Notes: generated by a model not told the origin, from the letters alone. A stretch of 64,000 bases of DNA from Bordetella genomosp. 2 (GCF_002261345.1 NZ_NEVT01000002.1:62001-126000); one strand, 5' to 3'; positions 16,928 through 27,423 are shown, numbered from the stretch's first letter. Numbers and translations are program-made.

Positions 16928-18538
16928 ATGAGCAGCGTCACTGTAGACCACGTGTCGCCTGGCCACAGCCACGGTCACGATCACGATGACCACCACGCCA
17001 CGCCGACCGGCTGGCGTCGCTGGCTATTTGCCACCAACCACAAAGACATCGGGACGATGTACCTCATCTTCTCGTTCGTCATGCTGCTCGAAGGCGGCAC
17101 GCTGGCCCTGCTGCTGCGCACCGAGCTGTTCGAGCCCGGCCTGCAGTTCTTCCAGCCCGAACTGTTCAACCAGTTCACCACCATGCACGGCCTGATCATG
17201 GTGTTCGGCGCGATCATGCCGTCGTTCGTGGGCTTCGCCAACTGGATGATCCCGATGCAGATCGGCGCCTCCGACATGGCTTTCGCCCGCATGAACAACT
17301 TCAGCTTCTGGCTGCTGCCCGTGGCCGCCATCATGCTGACCGTCTCGTTCTTCGTGCCGGGCGGCGCCACCGCCGCCGGCTGGACGCTGTACGCGCCGCT
17401 GTCGGCCCAGATGGGCCCCGGCATGGACCTGGCCATCTTCGCCGTGCACATCATGGGCGCCTCGTCCATCATGGGCGCCATCAACGTCATCGTCACCATC
17501 CTGAACATGCGCGCGCCCGGCATGACGCTGATGAAGATGCCGATGTTCTGCTGGACCTGGCTGATCACCGCGTTCCTGCTGATCGCCGTGATGCCGGTGC
17601 TGGCCGCCGCCATCACCATGGTGCTCACCGACCGCCACTTCGGCACCGGCTTCTTCAACGCCGCCGCCGGCGGCGACCCGGTGCTGTACCAGCACGTGTT
17701 CTGGTTCTTCGGGCACCCCGAGGTCTACATCATGATCCTGCCGGCCTTCGGCATCGTGTCGGCCATCGTCCCCGCGTTCGCCCGCAAGAAGCTGTTCGGC
17801 TACGCCTCGATGGTGTACGCCACGTCGGCCATCGCGGTGCTGTCGTTCATCGTGTGGGCGCACCACATGTTCACCACCGGCATGCCCGTCACCGGCCAGC
17901 TGTATTTCATGTACGCCACCATGCTCATCTCCATCCCCACCGGGGTGAAGGTGTTCAACTGGATCGCCACCATGTGGCGCGGCTCCATGACGTTCGAAAC
18001 CCCGATGCTGTTCGCGGTGGGCTTCATCTTCGTGTTCACCATGGGCGGCTTCACCGGCCTGATCCTGTCGGTGGCCCCGATCGACATCCAGGTGCACGAC
18101 ACTTATTACGTGGTGGCGCACTTCCACTACGTGCTGGTGGCGGGCTCGCTGTTCGCCCTGTTCGCCGGCGCCTACTACTGGGTGCCCAAGTGGACTGGCC
18201 GCATGTACAGCGAAAAGCTGGGCAAGCTGCACTTCTGGTCGACGCTGATCTCGTTCAACGTCACGTTCTTCCCCATGCACTTCCTGGGCCTGGCGGGCAT
18301 GCCGCGCCGCTATGCCGACTACGCCGCGCAGTTCACCACCTTCCACCAGGTGGCCACCATCGGCGCCTTCTGGTTCGGCCTGTCGCAGCTGCTGTTCCTG
18401 TGGGCCATCCTGCGCTGCTACCGCGGCAAGGGCGAAGTGGCCGCGGCCAAGCCCTGGGAAGGCGCGGAAGGCCTGGAGTGGACCGTGCCCTCGCCGGCCC
18501 CGTTCCACACCTTCACGACCCCGCCGGAAGTGAAGTGA
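16928..18538 (+). CDS. coxA: Cytochrome c oxidase subunit I (aa3-type)
   Basis: 536 aa, 12 membrane segments. Heme a and binuclear-centre histidines are in [19 protein letters not shown] (with the Tyr of the His-Tyr cross-link), WAHHMFTTG, and [14 protein letters not shown]. The proton-channel segment [17 protein letters not shown] is intact. A histidine-rich N-terminus ([12 protein letters not shown]) precedes the first segment, could bind metal and is not essential to the fold. It carries the oxygen-reducing site. RBS AAGGAG lies just before the ATG. Confidence 0.97.
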   Translation: MSSVTVDHVSPGHSHGHDHDDHHATPTGWRRWLFATNHKDIGTMYLIFSFVMLLEGGTLALLLRTELFEPGLQFFQPELFNQFTTMHGLIMVFGAIMPSFVGFANWMIPMQIGASDMAFARMNNFSFWLLPVAAIMLTVSFFVPGGATAAGWTLYAPLSAQMGPGMDLAIFAVHIMGASSIMGAINVIVTILNMRAPGMTLMKMPMFCWTWLITAFLLIAVMPVLAAAITMVLTDRHFGTGFFNAAAGGDPVLYQHVFWFFGHPEVYIMILPAFGIVSAIVPAFARKKLFGYASMVYATSAIAVLSFIVWAHHMFTTGMPVTGQLYFMYATMLISIPTGVKVFNWIATMWRGSMTFETPMLFAVGFIFVFTMGGFTGLILSVAPIDIQVHDTYYVVAHFHYVLVAGSLFALFAGAYYWVPKWTGRMYSEKLGKLHFWSTLISFNVTFFPMHFLGLAGMPRRYADYAAQFTTFHQVATIGAFWFGLSQLLFLWAILRCYRGKGEVAAAKPWEGAEGLEWTVPSPAPFHTFTTPPEVK

Positions 18539-18557
18539 GGAAGTGAAGTAAGCTGTC

Positions 18558-18683
18558 ATGACACCTGAGCAACGCCGTCGCAACAAAATTGTCGGGTTGG
18601 TCCTGCTGGCGATCGTCCTTGCCCTCTTCGCGTGGACGTTCTTCCGCGGCTCGGCCATCCTGACCGGCACGGCCGTCAAGTAG
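18558..18683 (+). CDS. Small cytochrome oxidase-associated membrane protein, 41 aa
   Basis: ATG at 18558 to TAG at 18683. It begins MTPEQRRRNKIVGLVLL and continues with one hydrophobic span ending in FFRGSAILTGTAVK. Short proteins of this form (MTPEQR, basic residues, one membrane helix) occupy the same position after coxA in other betaproteobacteria and are called cytochrome oxidase small assembly proteins; the function is unproved. It begins 19 bases after coxA and ends six bases before the DUF2970 gene, so it is clearly co-transcribed. Confidence 0.8.
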   Translation: MTPEQRRRNKIVGLVLLAIVLALFAWTFFRGSAILTGTAVK

Positions 18684-18689
18684 GGCGAC

Positions 18690-18914
18690 ATGACACAGGA
18701 CATCCGCGAAGCCTCGCAGCGCAAGCTGAACTTCCTGCAGACCCTCAAGGCGGTGCTGTGGGGCATGTTCGGCGTGCGCAAGGGGGCGGGCTACCAGGAA
18801 GACGCCGGCAAGCTCAACCCCGTGCACCTGATCGTGGCGGGCCTGCTGGCAGGCGTCATATTCGTCTTGGTGCTGGTCGCCATCGTGCGCTGGGCGGTGG
18901 CCAGCCTGACGTAA
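18690..18914 (+). CDS. DUF2970 domain protein
   Basis: 74 aa. Core FLQTLKAVLWGMFGVRKGAGYQ, a short linker with KLNPVHLIVAG, and a C-terminal membrane helix (LLAGVIFVLVLVAIVRW) match DUF2970. In related genomes this gene lies between oxidase subunits I and III, usually after ctaG. Here it directly follows the 41-aa gene with a six-base gap, and coxC begins 38 bases later. Its function is unknown; context suggests oxidase assembly or stability. Confidence 0.88.
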   Translation: MTQDIREASQRKLNFLQTLKAVLWGMFGVRKGAGYQEDAGKLNPVHLIVAGLLAGVIFVLVLVAIVRWAVASLT

Positions 18915-18952
18915 GCAACGCATTTCAACAAATCAGTACCAGGGAGAAGACC

Positions 18953-19828
18953 ATGAGTGCAAGCCACTCGGTTCAAGGTAAAGAGGCACCGTATTACTAC
19001 GTGCCGGCGGACTCGGGCCATCCCGTGCGCACCGCCGTGGCTCTGTTGGCCATGGGTCTTGGCGCGGCCGCCTGGGTGAACGACGTCAGCTGGGGCAAGT
19101 GGCTGGTGCTGGTGGGCGTGCTCGGCCTGATCGCGGTCCTGTACTTCTGGTTCGGCGATGCCATCCAGGAATCGGAAAGCGGCCTGAACAGCAAGCGCAT
19201 CGACCTCTCGTACCGCTGGGGCATGAGCTGGTTCATCTTTTCCGAGGTCATGTTCTTCGCCGGCTTCTTCGGCGCGCTCTGGTACGTGCGCACCATCACC
19301 ACGCCGTGGCTGGGCGACCTGGACCACAAACTGCTGCTGTGGCCCGACTTCCAGGCCGTGTGGCCCAACTTCGGCCCGGCCGGCGTGGTCGAGCACTTCC
19401 AGACGGTCGGCCCGTTCTGGCTGCCCACCATCAACACCGCGCTGCTGCTGTCGTCCGGCGTGACGCTGACCATCGCCCACCACGCGCTGCGCGAGAATCA
19501 CCGCGGCAAGACCATCTTCTGGCTGTTCGCCACGGTGCTGCTGGGCTTCATCTTCGTGGCCTGTCAGGCCTACGAATACCACCACGCCATCACCGAACTG
19601 AACCTGAAGTTCAACTCGGGCGTGTACGGTTCGCTGTTCTACATGCTGACCGGCTTCCACGGCTTCCACGTCATCATGGGCGCCACCATGCTGACCGTGA
19701 TCCTGATCCGCCTGATGAAGGGCCACTTCACCGCCGACCATCACTTCGGCTTCGAAGGCGCCGCCTGGTACTGGCACTTCGTCGACGTCGTCTGGCTCGG
19801 CCTGTACCTGTTCGTCTACTGGTTCTAG
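18953..19828 (+). CDS. coxC: Cytochrome c oxidase subunit III
   Basis: 291 aa with seven predicted membrane helices. Typical elements are RWGMSWFIFSEVMFFAGFFGALW, the conserved acidic residue in that helix, ACQAYEYHHA, LTGFHGFHVIMG and the C-terminal AAWYWHFVDVVWLGLYLFVYW. It stabilises subunit I and supports proton uptake. GGGAGAAG precedes the ATG at 18953. A long hairpin lies directly after the stop. Confidence 0.96.
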   Translation: MSASHSVQGKEAPYYYVPADSGHPVRTAVALLAMGLGAAAWVNDVSWGKWLVLVGVLGLIAVLYFWFGDAIQESESGLNSKRIDLSYRWGMSWFIFSEVMFFAGFFGALWYVRTITTPWLGDLDHKLLLWPDFQAVWPNFGPAGVVEHFQTVGPFWLPTINTALLLSSGVTLTIAHHALRENHRGKTIFWLFATVLLGFIFVACQAYEYHHAITELNLKFNSGVYGSLFYMLTGFHGFHVIMGATMLTVILIRLMKGHFTADHHFGFEGAAWYWHFVDVVWLGLYLFVYWF

Positions 19829-19834
19829 GAATAG

Positions 19835-19874
19835 CCGGGCAGGCGGCAGTCATCGAGGACTGTCGCCTGCCCGG
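19835..19874 (+). terminator. Long hairpin between coxC and the convergent DUF2909 gene
   Basis: CCGGGCAGGCGGCAGTC (19835-19851) pairs with GACTGTCGCCTGCCCGG (19858-19874) with one mismatch around a 6-base loop. No T-run follows, so it may slow polymerase or protect the 3' end rather than act as a classical terminator. It serves both convergent directions. Confidence 0.55.
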
Positions 19875-19977
19875 GCCCATCCCCGCTGCGGACAGGGCGG
19901 CGCCCTGAATACCTCCGCGAGGGGCATCGCATGCCGGCAGGTGCGTCCAGCGGCAGCGGAACCGGCCCGGCCGGTTC

Positions 19978-20178
19978 CTATCTAATGCCTGTACTTTCTA
20001 TCCAGCCCAGGTGGTGGGCCAGCAGAACGAACAGGAACAGGGCTACCGATAGCCCGATACGCACGGTCAACGCATTGACCGTCCGGTTGGTAGTGCCCTT
20101 GTCCCTCATCAGGTAGACCAGGGCGGATGCCAGGCTGGCCAGAATGCCGATGAAAGCCAGGGCGACGAGTACGCGCAT
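19978..20178 (-). CDS. DUF2909 twin-transmembrane protein
   Basis: 66 aa, two hydrophobic helices (VLVALAFIGILASLASALVY and VRIGLSVALFLFVLLAHHLGW) with the conserved loop MRDKGTTNRTVNALTVR, matching DUF2909. GGAGG precedes the ATG at 20178. It is transcribed against the flanking oxidase genes and is divergent from the SURF1 gene, 34 bases away. An association with oxidase biogenesis is contextual only. Confidence 0.88.
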   Translation of the reverse strand: MRVLVALAFIGILASLASALVYLMRDKGTTNRTVNALTVRIGLSVALFLFVLLAHHLGWIESTGIR

Positions 20179-20212
20179 TTTGGCCTCCGGTTAAAACGGA
20201 ATTATTGCAGAC

Positions 20213-20983
20213 ATGGCTCACTCGGTTCGGCGCACTTTCGCGGCATTGCTCCTGCTGGGCGTGGCCGCCGCCGTACTGGCCTCGCTGGGCGCCTGGCAAT
20301 TGCGCCGCGCCGACGAACGGCGCGCCGTGCTGGCGGCCATCGAGGCGGGCCGGGCCCAGCCGCCGCTGGCGTTGACCCCGTCCACCCCAGCCGCCGAGCT
20401 CACCCCGTGGCGGCCGGCGCAAGCCAGCGGGCAATGGCTGGATCAATACAGCGTACTGCTGGACAACCGCAACCAGGAAGGGCGGCCCGGCTACTGGCTG
20501 GCCACCCCTCTGCTGCTGGATCCGCCCGACCGCAGCGCCGTGCTGGTGCTGCGCGGCTGGCTGCCGCGCGGCGCGCCGGGCGCGCCGCCGCCAACCCCGC
20601 CGGCCGTGCCGGCCGGCACCGACACGGTAGTGGGCGAGCTGGCCGCGCGCGTGCCGCGCCTGTTCGAACTCTGGTCGCCGGGCGACTCGTCGCGCGGCCA
20701 GTTGCCCGCTACACTGCCGGTGGCTGGCGGCGTCGTGCCCCAGGTGCAGAACCTCGAATTGCTGGCCTATGCGCAGGCCACCGGCCTGGCCCTGCTGCCC
20801 GCCGTGCTGATGCAATCCGGCGGCGGCGATGCCCTGGTGCGCGACTGGCCGCAGCCCTCGGTGGACTACAACCAGAACCAGGGCTATGCCCTGCAGTGGT
20901 TTTCGTTCGCCGCCATCGCGGCGATCGCCTGGCTGGCAGTGGCCTGGCGCGCGCTGCGCCGGCGCAGCTCCCCCGCCCATTGA
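20213..20983 (+). CDS. SURF1 family cytochrome oxidase assembly protein
   Basis: 256 aa. An N-terminal helix (LLLGVAAAVLASLGAWQLRRADER) is followed by the periplasmic SURF1 domain with LDQYSVLLDNRNQEGRPGYW, RGWLPRG and the C-terminal segment QPSVDYNQNQGYALQWFSFA, then a second helix. SURF1 proteins help insert heme a into subunit I. It leads the assembly-gene run Sco-like, ctaA, ctaB, SCO, and is divergent from DUF2909. Confidence 0.92.
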   Translation: MAHSVRRTFAALLLLGVAAAVLASLGAWQLRRADERRAVLAAIEAGRAQPPLALTPSTPAAELTPWRPAQASGQWLDQYSVLLDNRNQEGRPGYWLATPLLLDPPDRSAVLVLRGWLPRGAPGAPPPTPPAVPAGTDTVVGELAARVPRLFELWSPGDSSRGQLPATLPVAGGVVPQVQNLELLAYAQATGLALLPAVLMQSGGGDALVRDWPQPSVDYNQNQGYALQWFSFAAIAAIAWLAVAWRALRRRSSPAH

Positions 20984-21021
20984 TCCATATCCACAACACG
21001 ATTCCCAGGAAGAACAAGCTC

Positions 21022-21654
21022 GTGGCTCGCGAAACCCCTCCCGCTTCCACCACCGCCAGAAAGCGTTCGCTGACGCCGCTGGTGCTGGTGTTCCTGTGCA
21101 CGCTGGCGCCCATCGTGGTGGCCTTCGTCCTTTACAGCAACCCGCAGTGGTGGCCGGACGAGTCCAGCAACTACGGCACGCTGCTCGACCCGCAGCGCCC
21201 CATGCCGCCCGCCGCCGAGCTGCAGCTCACCACGCTGGACGGCCAGCCCTTCGACCTGGAGAGCCTGAAGGGCAAGTGGCTGCTGGTGAGCGCCGGCGAG
21301 GCCGCCTGCCCGGAAGCCTGCGCGCGCAAGCTGTTCATCACGCGCAACTCGCATGCCAGCCAGGGCAAGAACGTCGAGCGCCTGGCGCGCGTCTGGTTCA
21401 TCACGGACGACGGCGAAGTGCCGGCCAAGGTGCTGGAAGCCTATGAAGGCACGGTGATGGTGCGGGCCCGCCCCGACCAGCTGGCGCGCTTCCTGCTGGC
21501 GCGCGATACGGCGGCCGGCCAGCCCAGCCTGCTCGATCCGATCTGGATCATCGACCCGCTGGGCAACCTGATGATGCAGTTCCCCGCCAACGCCGACGGC
21601 GTCAAGGTGCGCAAGGACATCAGCAAACTGGTCTACAACTCGCGCATCGGCTAG
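21022..21654 (+). CDS. Membrane-anchored Sco/thioredoxin-like protein lacking the copper histidine
   Basis: 210 aa from the GTG at 21022, with AGGAAGAA upstream. One N-terminal membrane helix (LTPLVLVFLCTLAPIVVAFVLY) precedes a periplasmic thioredoxin-like domain. A CxxxC pair is present (Cys96, Cys100 in ACPEACARK), as in SCO proteins. At the position where SCO has DHTAxxYL it reads DPIWIIDPLGNLMM, with no histidine. It may be a thiol reductase or structural assembly factor rather than a copper donor. It lies between SURF1 and ctaA and ends nine bases before ctaA. Confidence 0.8.
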   Translation: MARETPPASTTARKRSLTPLVLVFLCTLAPIVVAFVLYSNPQWWPDESSNYGTLLDPQRPMPPAAELQLTTLDGQPFDLESLKGKWLLVSAGEAACPEACARKLFITRNSHASQGKNVERLARVWFITDDGEVPAKVLEAYEGTVMVRARPDQLARFLLARDTAAGQPSLLDPIWIIDPLGNLMMQFPANADGVKVRKDISKLVYNSRIG

Positions 21655-21663
21655 GCCCGCACC

Positions 21664-22677
21664 ATGGAACGCATCAAGCAACGCTACCGCAAGCTGGTCT
21701 TCTTCACCTGGTTCCTGACGCTCGACTTGATCATGTTCGGCGCTTTCGTGCGCCTGACCGATTCCGGGCTGGGCTGCCCCGACTGGCCCGGCTGCTACGG
21801 CAGCGTGACGCCCCTGGGCGCCATGAGCGACATCCACCAGGCTTCGCAAGCCATGCCGTTCGGCCCGGTCACCCTGTCCAAGGCCTGGATCGAGATGATC
21901 CACCGCTACGTCGGCGCCTTCCTGGGCATGCTGATCATCGCCATTGTCTACATGGCCTGGCGCTACCGGCGTGAGCTGGGCCGTTCGCCCGCGCTGGCGG
22001 TGGTCACGCTGGTCGCGGTATGCGTGCAGGGCGCCTTCGGGGCCTGGACCGTCACCCACAAGCTGATGCCCGCCGTGGTGACCGCGCACCTGGTCTTCGG
22101 GCTGTCGGTGCTGGCGCTGATGACCTGGCTGTCGGCCCGTGAACGCCCGCACCTGCCCCTGGCGGCGCAGGCGGCGCGCTGGCGGCCCTGGCTGGTGGGC
22201 GGCTTGCTGTTGCTGCTGGTGCAGATCACCCTGGGCGGGTGGGTCAGCACCAACTATGCGGCCCTGGCCTGCCTGGATTTCCCGACCTGCCACGGCCAGT
22301 GGCTGCCCGACATGGATTTCCGCAGCGGCTTCTCGGTCATCCGCGGGCTGGGCGAGCTGCCGTCCGGGGAAATGATCTCGCAGAACGCCCTGACCGCGAT
22401 CCACTGGGTGCATCGCAATTTCGCCTTCGTGGTGCTGGCCTACCTGGGCGTGCTGGCCTGGCGGCTGCGCGCCGAGCCCGGCCTGCGCGGGCCGGCTACC
22501 CTGGTGCTGGCGCTGCTGGCGGCCCAGCTGTTCACCGGCCTGACCACCATCTTCTTCCAGTGGCCCCTGCTGATCGCCGTGCTGCACAACGGCGGCGCGG
22601 CCGGCCTGACCCTGGCCTGCGTGGTGATGCTGGTGCGCCTGTCCACCGCCGGGCGCGGCCCGGCGCCGGCCGCCTGA
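21664..22677 (+). CDS. ctaA: Heme A synthase (Cox15/CtaA)
   Basis: 337 aa with eight predicted membrane helices. Conserved segments: FGAFVRLTDSGLGCPDWPGCYG, EMIHRYVGAFLG (heme histidine), AHLVFGLSVL, CLDFPTCHGQW with paired cysteines, and IHWVHRNFAFVV (second-half histidine). It oxidises the C8 methyl of heme O to give heme A for the oxidase. ctaB follows 25 bases later. Confidence 0.96.
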   Translation: MERIKQRYRKLVFFTWFLTLDLIMFGAFVRLTDSGLGCPDWPGCYGSVTPLGAMSDIHQASQAMPFGPVTLSKAWIEMIHRYVGAFLGMLIIAIVYMAWRYRRELGRSPALAVVTLVAVCVQGAFGAWTVTHKLMPAVVTAHLVFGLSVLALMTWLSARERPHLPLAAQAARWRPWLVGGLLLLLVQITLGGWVSTNYAALACLDFPTCHGQWLPDMDFRSGFSVIRGLGELPSGEMISQNALTAIHWVHRNFAFVVLAYLGVLAWRLRAEPGLRGPATLVLALLAAQLFTGLTTIFFQWPLLIAVLHNGGAAGLTLACVVMLVRLSTAGRGPAPAA

Positions 22678-22702
22678 GCCCGCTCGCGTTTAAAATAGCC
22701 CC

Positions 22703-23596
22703 ATGACCAGTCTTGCCGCCCCCCAATCCGGACTGCTGCGCCAGTATCTCGTGCTGACCAAGCCGCGCGTGACGCAGCTGGCCGTGTTCTGCGCCATCAT
22801 CGGCATGTTCCTGGCCGTGCCCGGCCTGCCCGATCCCGGCCGCGTGGTGTTCGGCACGCTGGGCATCTGGCTGCTGGCCGCCGCGGCGTTCGCCATCAAT
22901 TGCCTGATCGAACAGGAAATCGACGCGCGCATGCTGCGCACCGCGCGGCGCGCCACCGCCCGCGGCACGATCTCGGCCGCGCAAGTCATCACGCTGTCGG
23001 GGCTGCTGGGCGGGGCGGGCATGGCGGTGCTGTACCACCTGGTCAACCCGCTCACCATGTGGCTCACCTTCGCCACCTTCGTGGGCTACGCCATCATCTA
23101 TACCGTCATCCTCAAGCCGCGCACGCCGCAGAACATCGTCATCGGCGGGCTGTCGGGCGCCATGCCGCCCGCCCTGGGCTGGGCCGCGGTGGCCGACGCC
23201 GTGCCGGCCGAAGCCTGGGTGCTGGTGCTGATCATCTTCATCTGGACGCCGCCGCACTTCTGGGCGCTGGCCCTGTACCGCAACCACGACTACGCCAAGG
23301 CCGGGCTGCCCATGCTGCCGGTCACGCATGGCCAGCAGTTCACCCGCCTGCACATCCTGCTGTACAGCCTGGCGCTGGTGGCCACCACCACGCTGCCGTA
23401 CGTCATCCGCATGAGCGGCCTGCTCTACCTGGTGTGCGCGCTGGCGCTGGGCGGCATGTTCGTGTCCTATGCATGGCGCCTGTACCGCGAATACAGCGAT
23501 GCGCTGGCGCGGCGCCTGTTCCGCTTTTCCATCCTGTACCTGGCGCTGCTGTTCGCCGCCTTGCTGGTGGACCACTGGGCCGGCCTGCTGGCCTGA
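22703..23596 (+). CDS. ctaB: Protoheme IX farnesyltransferase (heme O synthase)
   Basis: 297 aa UbiA-family membrane prenyltransferase. It starts [12 protein letters not shown]; the first acid-rich motif region is [20 protein letters not shown], in place of the common NxxxDxxxDxxM form, and the second is [13 protein letters not shown]. The segment [17 protein letters not shown] is diagnostic. It adds farnesyl to heme b to make heme O for CtaA. The upstream gap holds TTTAAAAT only nine bases before the ATG, possibly a minor internal promoter. Confidence 0.96.
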   Translation: MTSLAAPQSGLLRQYLVLTKPRVTQLAVFCAIIGMFLAVPGLPDPGRVVFGTLGIWLLAAAAFAINCLIEQEIDARMLRTARRATARGTISAAQVITLSGLLGGAGMAVLYHLVNPLTMWLTFATFVGYAIIYTVILKPRTPQNIVIGGLSGAMPPALGWAAVADAVPAEAWVLVLIIFIWTPPHFWALALYRNHDYAKAGLPMLPVTHGQQFTRLHILLYSLALVATTTLPYVIRMSGLLYLVCALALGGMFVSYAWRLYREYSDALARRLFRFSILYLALLFAALLVDHWAGLLA

Positions 23597-23614
23597 TCTC
23601 GGAGACCCTGCTTC

Positions 23615-24223
23615 ATGTCCGTGTTTTCCACCCACCGCCGCAGCGTATTGCGTGGCGCGGCGGCCGTTGCGCTGGCGGGCGTGCTGGCCGGTTGCGGCCC
23701 GTCGGCCCCCGCGTTCAAGGGCAACGACATCAGCGGCACCCAGCTCGGCAAGAAGCTGGCGCTGACCGACCACAACGGCCAGGCCCGCACCCTGCAGGAC
23801 TTCTCCGGCAAGGTCACCGTGGTGTTCTTCGGCTTCACCCAGTGCCCCGACGTCTGCCCGACCTCGCTGGCCGAGCTGTCGCAGGTCATGCAGAAGCTCG
23901 GCGCGGACGCCGAGCGCGTGCAGGTGCTCATGGTCACCGTCGATCCGGAACGGGATACGCCTGACATCCTCAAGCAATATGTAACCACGTTCGATCCGCG
24001 CTTCCTGGGACTGACGGGCACGCCCGACCAGATCAAGCAGGCCGCCGCCTCCTTCAAGGCGTACTACGCCAAGGTGCCCACCGAGGACGGCAAGAACTAC
24101 ACCATGGACCACACCGCCGCGTTCTACCTGTTCGACGGCCGGGGCGAATCGCGGGTGCTGGCCAACAACACGCTGGGCGCGGACGCCCTGGCGCACGACA
24201 TCAAGGCGCTGCTGGATTCGTAA
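23615..24223 (+). CDS. SCO1/SenC family copper chaperone lipoprotein
   Basis: 202 aa. A basic N-terminus and hydrophobic stretch lead to a lipobox LAGC (Cys27), so it is probably membrane-anchored in the periplasm. Copper ligands are all present: Cys77 and Cys81 in CPDVC and His166 in TMDHTAAFYLF. It likely delivers copper to the CuA site of CoxB. It closes the oxidase assembly cluster 18 bases after ctaB. Unlike the Sco-like protein at 21022, this one looks fully functional. Confidence 0.94.
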   Translation: MSVFSTHRRSVLRGAAAVALAGVLAGCGPSAPAFKGNDISGTQLGKKLALTDHNGQARTLQDFSGKVTVVFFGFTQCPDVCPTSLAELSQVMQKLGADAERVQVLMVTVDPERDTPDILKQYVTTFDPRFLGLTGTPDQIKQAAASFKAYYAKVPTEDGKNYTMDHTAAFYLFDGRGESRVLANNTLGADALAHDIKALLDS

Positions 24224-24235
24224 GCAGGCCGGGGC

Positions 24236-24463
24236 TCAGGCGGCGCCGTGCGCGGCGCGCCAGCCCAGGTAGGCCGCCAGCGCGGCGGGGCTCAGTTCGC
24301 GCGGGTCGATTTCCCGCCGATGACCGATGATCATCAGCGCATAGGGCGTGGCCAGCGCCGAGGCCTCGGCGCACAGCCTTGATTCATCGCCTTGCGACGG
24401 CAGGCGGCTGCGCCAATAATTGATGGCCTGTTCGAGCTCGGGCAGGGGAATCGGCTTGTCCAT
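24236..24463 (-). CDS. DUF3717 family small protein
   Basis: 75 aa. The sequence PIPLPELEQAINYWRSRLPSQ, then LCAEASALATPYALMI and a C-terminal LSPAALAAYLGWRA, matches the DUF3717 family common in Burkholderiales. Soluble and helical; function unknown. It starts at the ATG at 24463 and converges on the SCO gene with a 12-base gap. Confidence 0.82.
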   Translation of the reverse strand: MDKPIPLPELEQAINYWRSRLPSQGDESRLCAEASALATPYALMIIGHRREIDPRELSPAALAAYLGWRAAHGAA

Positions 24464-24587
24464 ACGGCCATTGTCCCAGAATGCGGGCCGATCGGCCGGG
24501 CCGGCCTTGCAAAGGGTCACTATCGCAACACGCCGATACGGCTGCCGGATGCTATACAACGGGCCGTATTGTCGATGGAGAGCCATC

Positions 24588-25268
24588 ATGAACAGTCCCG
24601 CATCCCCCGGCGCGTCGCCGCGTCGCGGCCTGCACCCGCTGGTGGCCACCGCGGCCGTGTCGGTCATCGTCCTGTGCGCGGTGGCGGTCGCGGCCCTGGT
24701 GGGCTGGCTGCCCACGCCCTGGGCCGAATCCTCCGGCCAGGCCCCGCTGCACGAAGCCCAGGTGCAGGCGGCCCAGGAAGCCCAGCAGGCCCAGCAAGCC
24801 CAGCAATCCCAGGACGGCGCGGCCCAGGCGCCGGCCGACAGCGCTCCGCCCGCCGCTGCCCGGCCGGCGCCCGCCAAGGTCGCGAGCGCGCCCAAGGCGC
24901 CCGCCAAGCCGGCCGCCTGCGCCACCTGCGGGGTGGTCGAAACCATCCGTCCCATCCAGGTGCCGGTGCAGAACAACGGGCATAACCTGGTGGGCACGGT
25001 CGCCGGCGGCGTGGTGGGCGGCGTGGTCGGCCACCAGTTCGGCGGCGGCAGCGGCAAGGACGCGCTGACCGTCCTGGGCGCCGTGGGCGGCGCTTTGGCA
25101 GGCCGCGAAATCGAGCGTAATATCAGGCAGCAACAGACCGTGACGCACTACGAGATGATCGTGCGCATGAACGACGGCAGCGCCCGCACCTTCCGCAGCG
25201 CGCAGCCGTTCGCCTACGCGTCCGGCGACCACGTGCGGGTCGAGAACGGCCAGGTGCTGCCGCGCTAG
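24588..25268 (+). CDS. Glycine-zipper 2TM domain envelope protein
   Basis: 226 aa. One N-terminal hydrophobic helix (VATAAVSVIVLCAVAVAALVGW) is followed by a low-complexity Gln/Ala and Pro/Ala linker (residues 55-105, including QEAQQAQQAQQSQ). Then comes a glycine-zipper hairpin, VGTVAGGVVGGVVGHQFGGG and VLGAVGGALAGREIE, as in SlyB/PCP-type outer-membrane proteins. The C-terminal domain YEMIVRMNDGSARTF is the usual partner. A CATCG motif (CATC near residue 110) is unusual. GGAGAG lies just before the ATG. Probably an envelope-integrity protein. Confidence 0.85.
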   Translation: MNSPASPGASPRRGLHPLVATAAVSVIVLCAVAVAALVGWLPTPWAESSGQAPLHEAQVQAAQEAQQAQQAQQSQDGAAQAPADSAPPAAARPAPAKVASAPKAPAKPAACATCGVVETIRPIQVPVQNNGHNLVGTVAGGVVGGVVGHQFGGGSGKDALTVLGAVGGALAGREIERNIRQQQTVTHYEMIVRMNDGSARTFRSAQPFAYASGDHVRVENGQVLPR

Positions 25269-25295
25269 GCATCGCAGCGCGTTTCTGGAGACTGA

Positions 25296-25988
25296 ATGTC
25301 CGAACCCACTAGCAACCCGTTCGTCCTGCCCGGCCTGGGGCAGGGCGGTGATCTTTCCGGCAATCCCCTGCTGGCCAGCATGGAAATGATGCGCAAGGCC
25401 TGGAGCGGGCTGGCCGGTCCGGGCGGCCTGGCGCAAAGCCTGCCGATGACGCCGCCCATGAACCTGGAAGACCTCGAGCGCCGCATTGCCGACCTGCGCA
25501 CCATCGAAAGCTGGCTGCGCATGAACTTGTCGATGCTCAGCAGCACGATCCAGGGGCTGGAAGTGCAGCGCGCCACCATCGCGACGCTGCGCTCGTTCGT
25601 GAACCCCGCCGCCGCGGGCGGCGACGCCTCGCCGCTGGAAGTGGCGTTGGGCTTGAAGCCGGCGCCCGCCGCGCAGCCGCCGGCCGGCCAGCAGAAGCCC
25701 GCCGATGCGCCCCAGCCCGAATCCGGCCCGGCCACGACGGCCGAGCAGGTGAACCAGGCGGCGCAGTCCGCCTCGCAGGCATGGTGGAACCTGCTGCAGC
25801 AGCAATTCAACCAGATCGCCGCGGCCACCGCCGCCACCTTGCCCGAATCGGCGGCCGTGCCGCCCGCCGCCCCGGCGGACCCGCCCGCCGGCGGCCCGGC
25901 CCGGCCCGATGGCGACGCCGCGGCGCCGCGCAAGCGGGCGCCCCGCAAGGCCGCCGCCAAGCGCGCGCCGGCACCACGCAAGTCATAA
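25296..25988 (+). CDS. phaM: PhaM family polyhydroxyalkanoate granule regulatory protein
   Basis: 230 aa. The N-terminal half carries the PhaM pattern: [14 protein letters not shown], then [19 protein letters not shown] and LNLSML-type helices. The C-terminus is rich in Lys, Ala and Pro ([18 protein letters not shown]), like histone H1 tails, and would bind DNA. In Ralstonia, PhaM activates PHA synthase and tethers granules to the nucleoid. No pha synthesis gene is nearby, so the role is inferred by family. Confidence 0.85.
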   Translation: MSEPTSNPFVLPGLGQGGDLSGNPLLASMEMMRKAWSGLAGPGGLAQSLPMTPPMNLEDLERRIADLRTIESWLRMNLSMLSSTIQGLEVQRATIATLRSFVNPAAAGGDASPLEVALGLKPAPAAQPPAGQQKPADAPQPESGPATTAEQVNQAAQSASQAWWNLLQQQFNQIAAATAATLPESAAVPPAAPADPPAGGPARPDGDAAAPRKRAPRKAAAKRAPAPRKS

Positions 25989-26008
25989 TTTTCCGCTTCA
26001 ATCATCAT

Positions 26009-26030
26009 GCGGCAGGCAGCCGCCTGCCGC
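26009..26030 (+). other. Hairpin upstream of glmU
   Basis: GCGGCAGGC (26009-26017) pairs perfectly with GCCTGCCGC (26022-26030) around four bases. It lies 21 bases after the phaM stop and 22 before the glmU ATG, with no T-run. It could end phaM transcripts or shape the glmU leader. Confidence 0.45.
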
Positions 26031-26052
26031 TTCACGCCATTTCCGAATCTCT

Positions 26053-27419
<1,367 letters not shown>

Positions 27420-27423
<4 letters not shown>

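Noticed and set aside
26009-26030. Intrinsic terminator before glmU
   Set aside because: Stem is strong but no T-run follows, so it is listed only as a hairpin.
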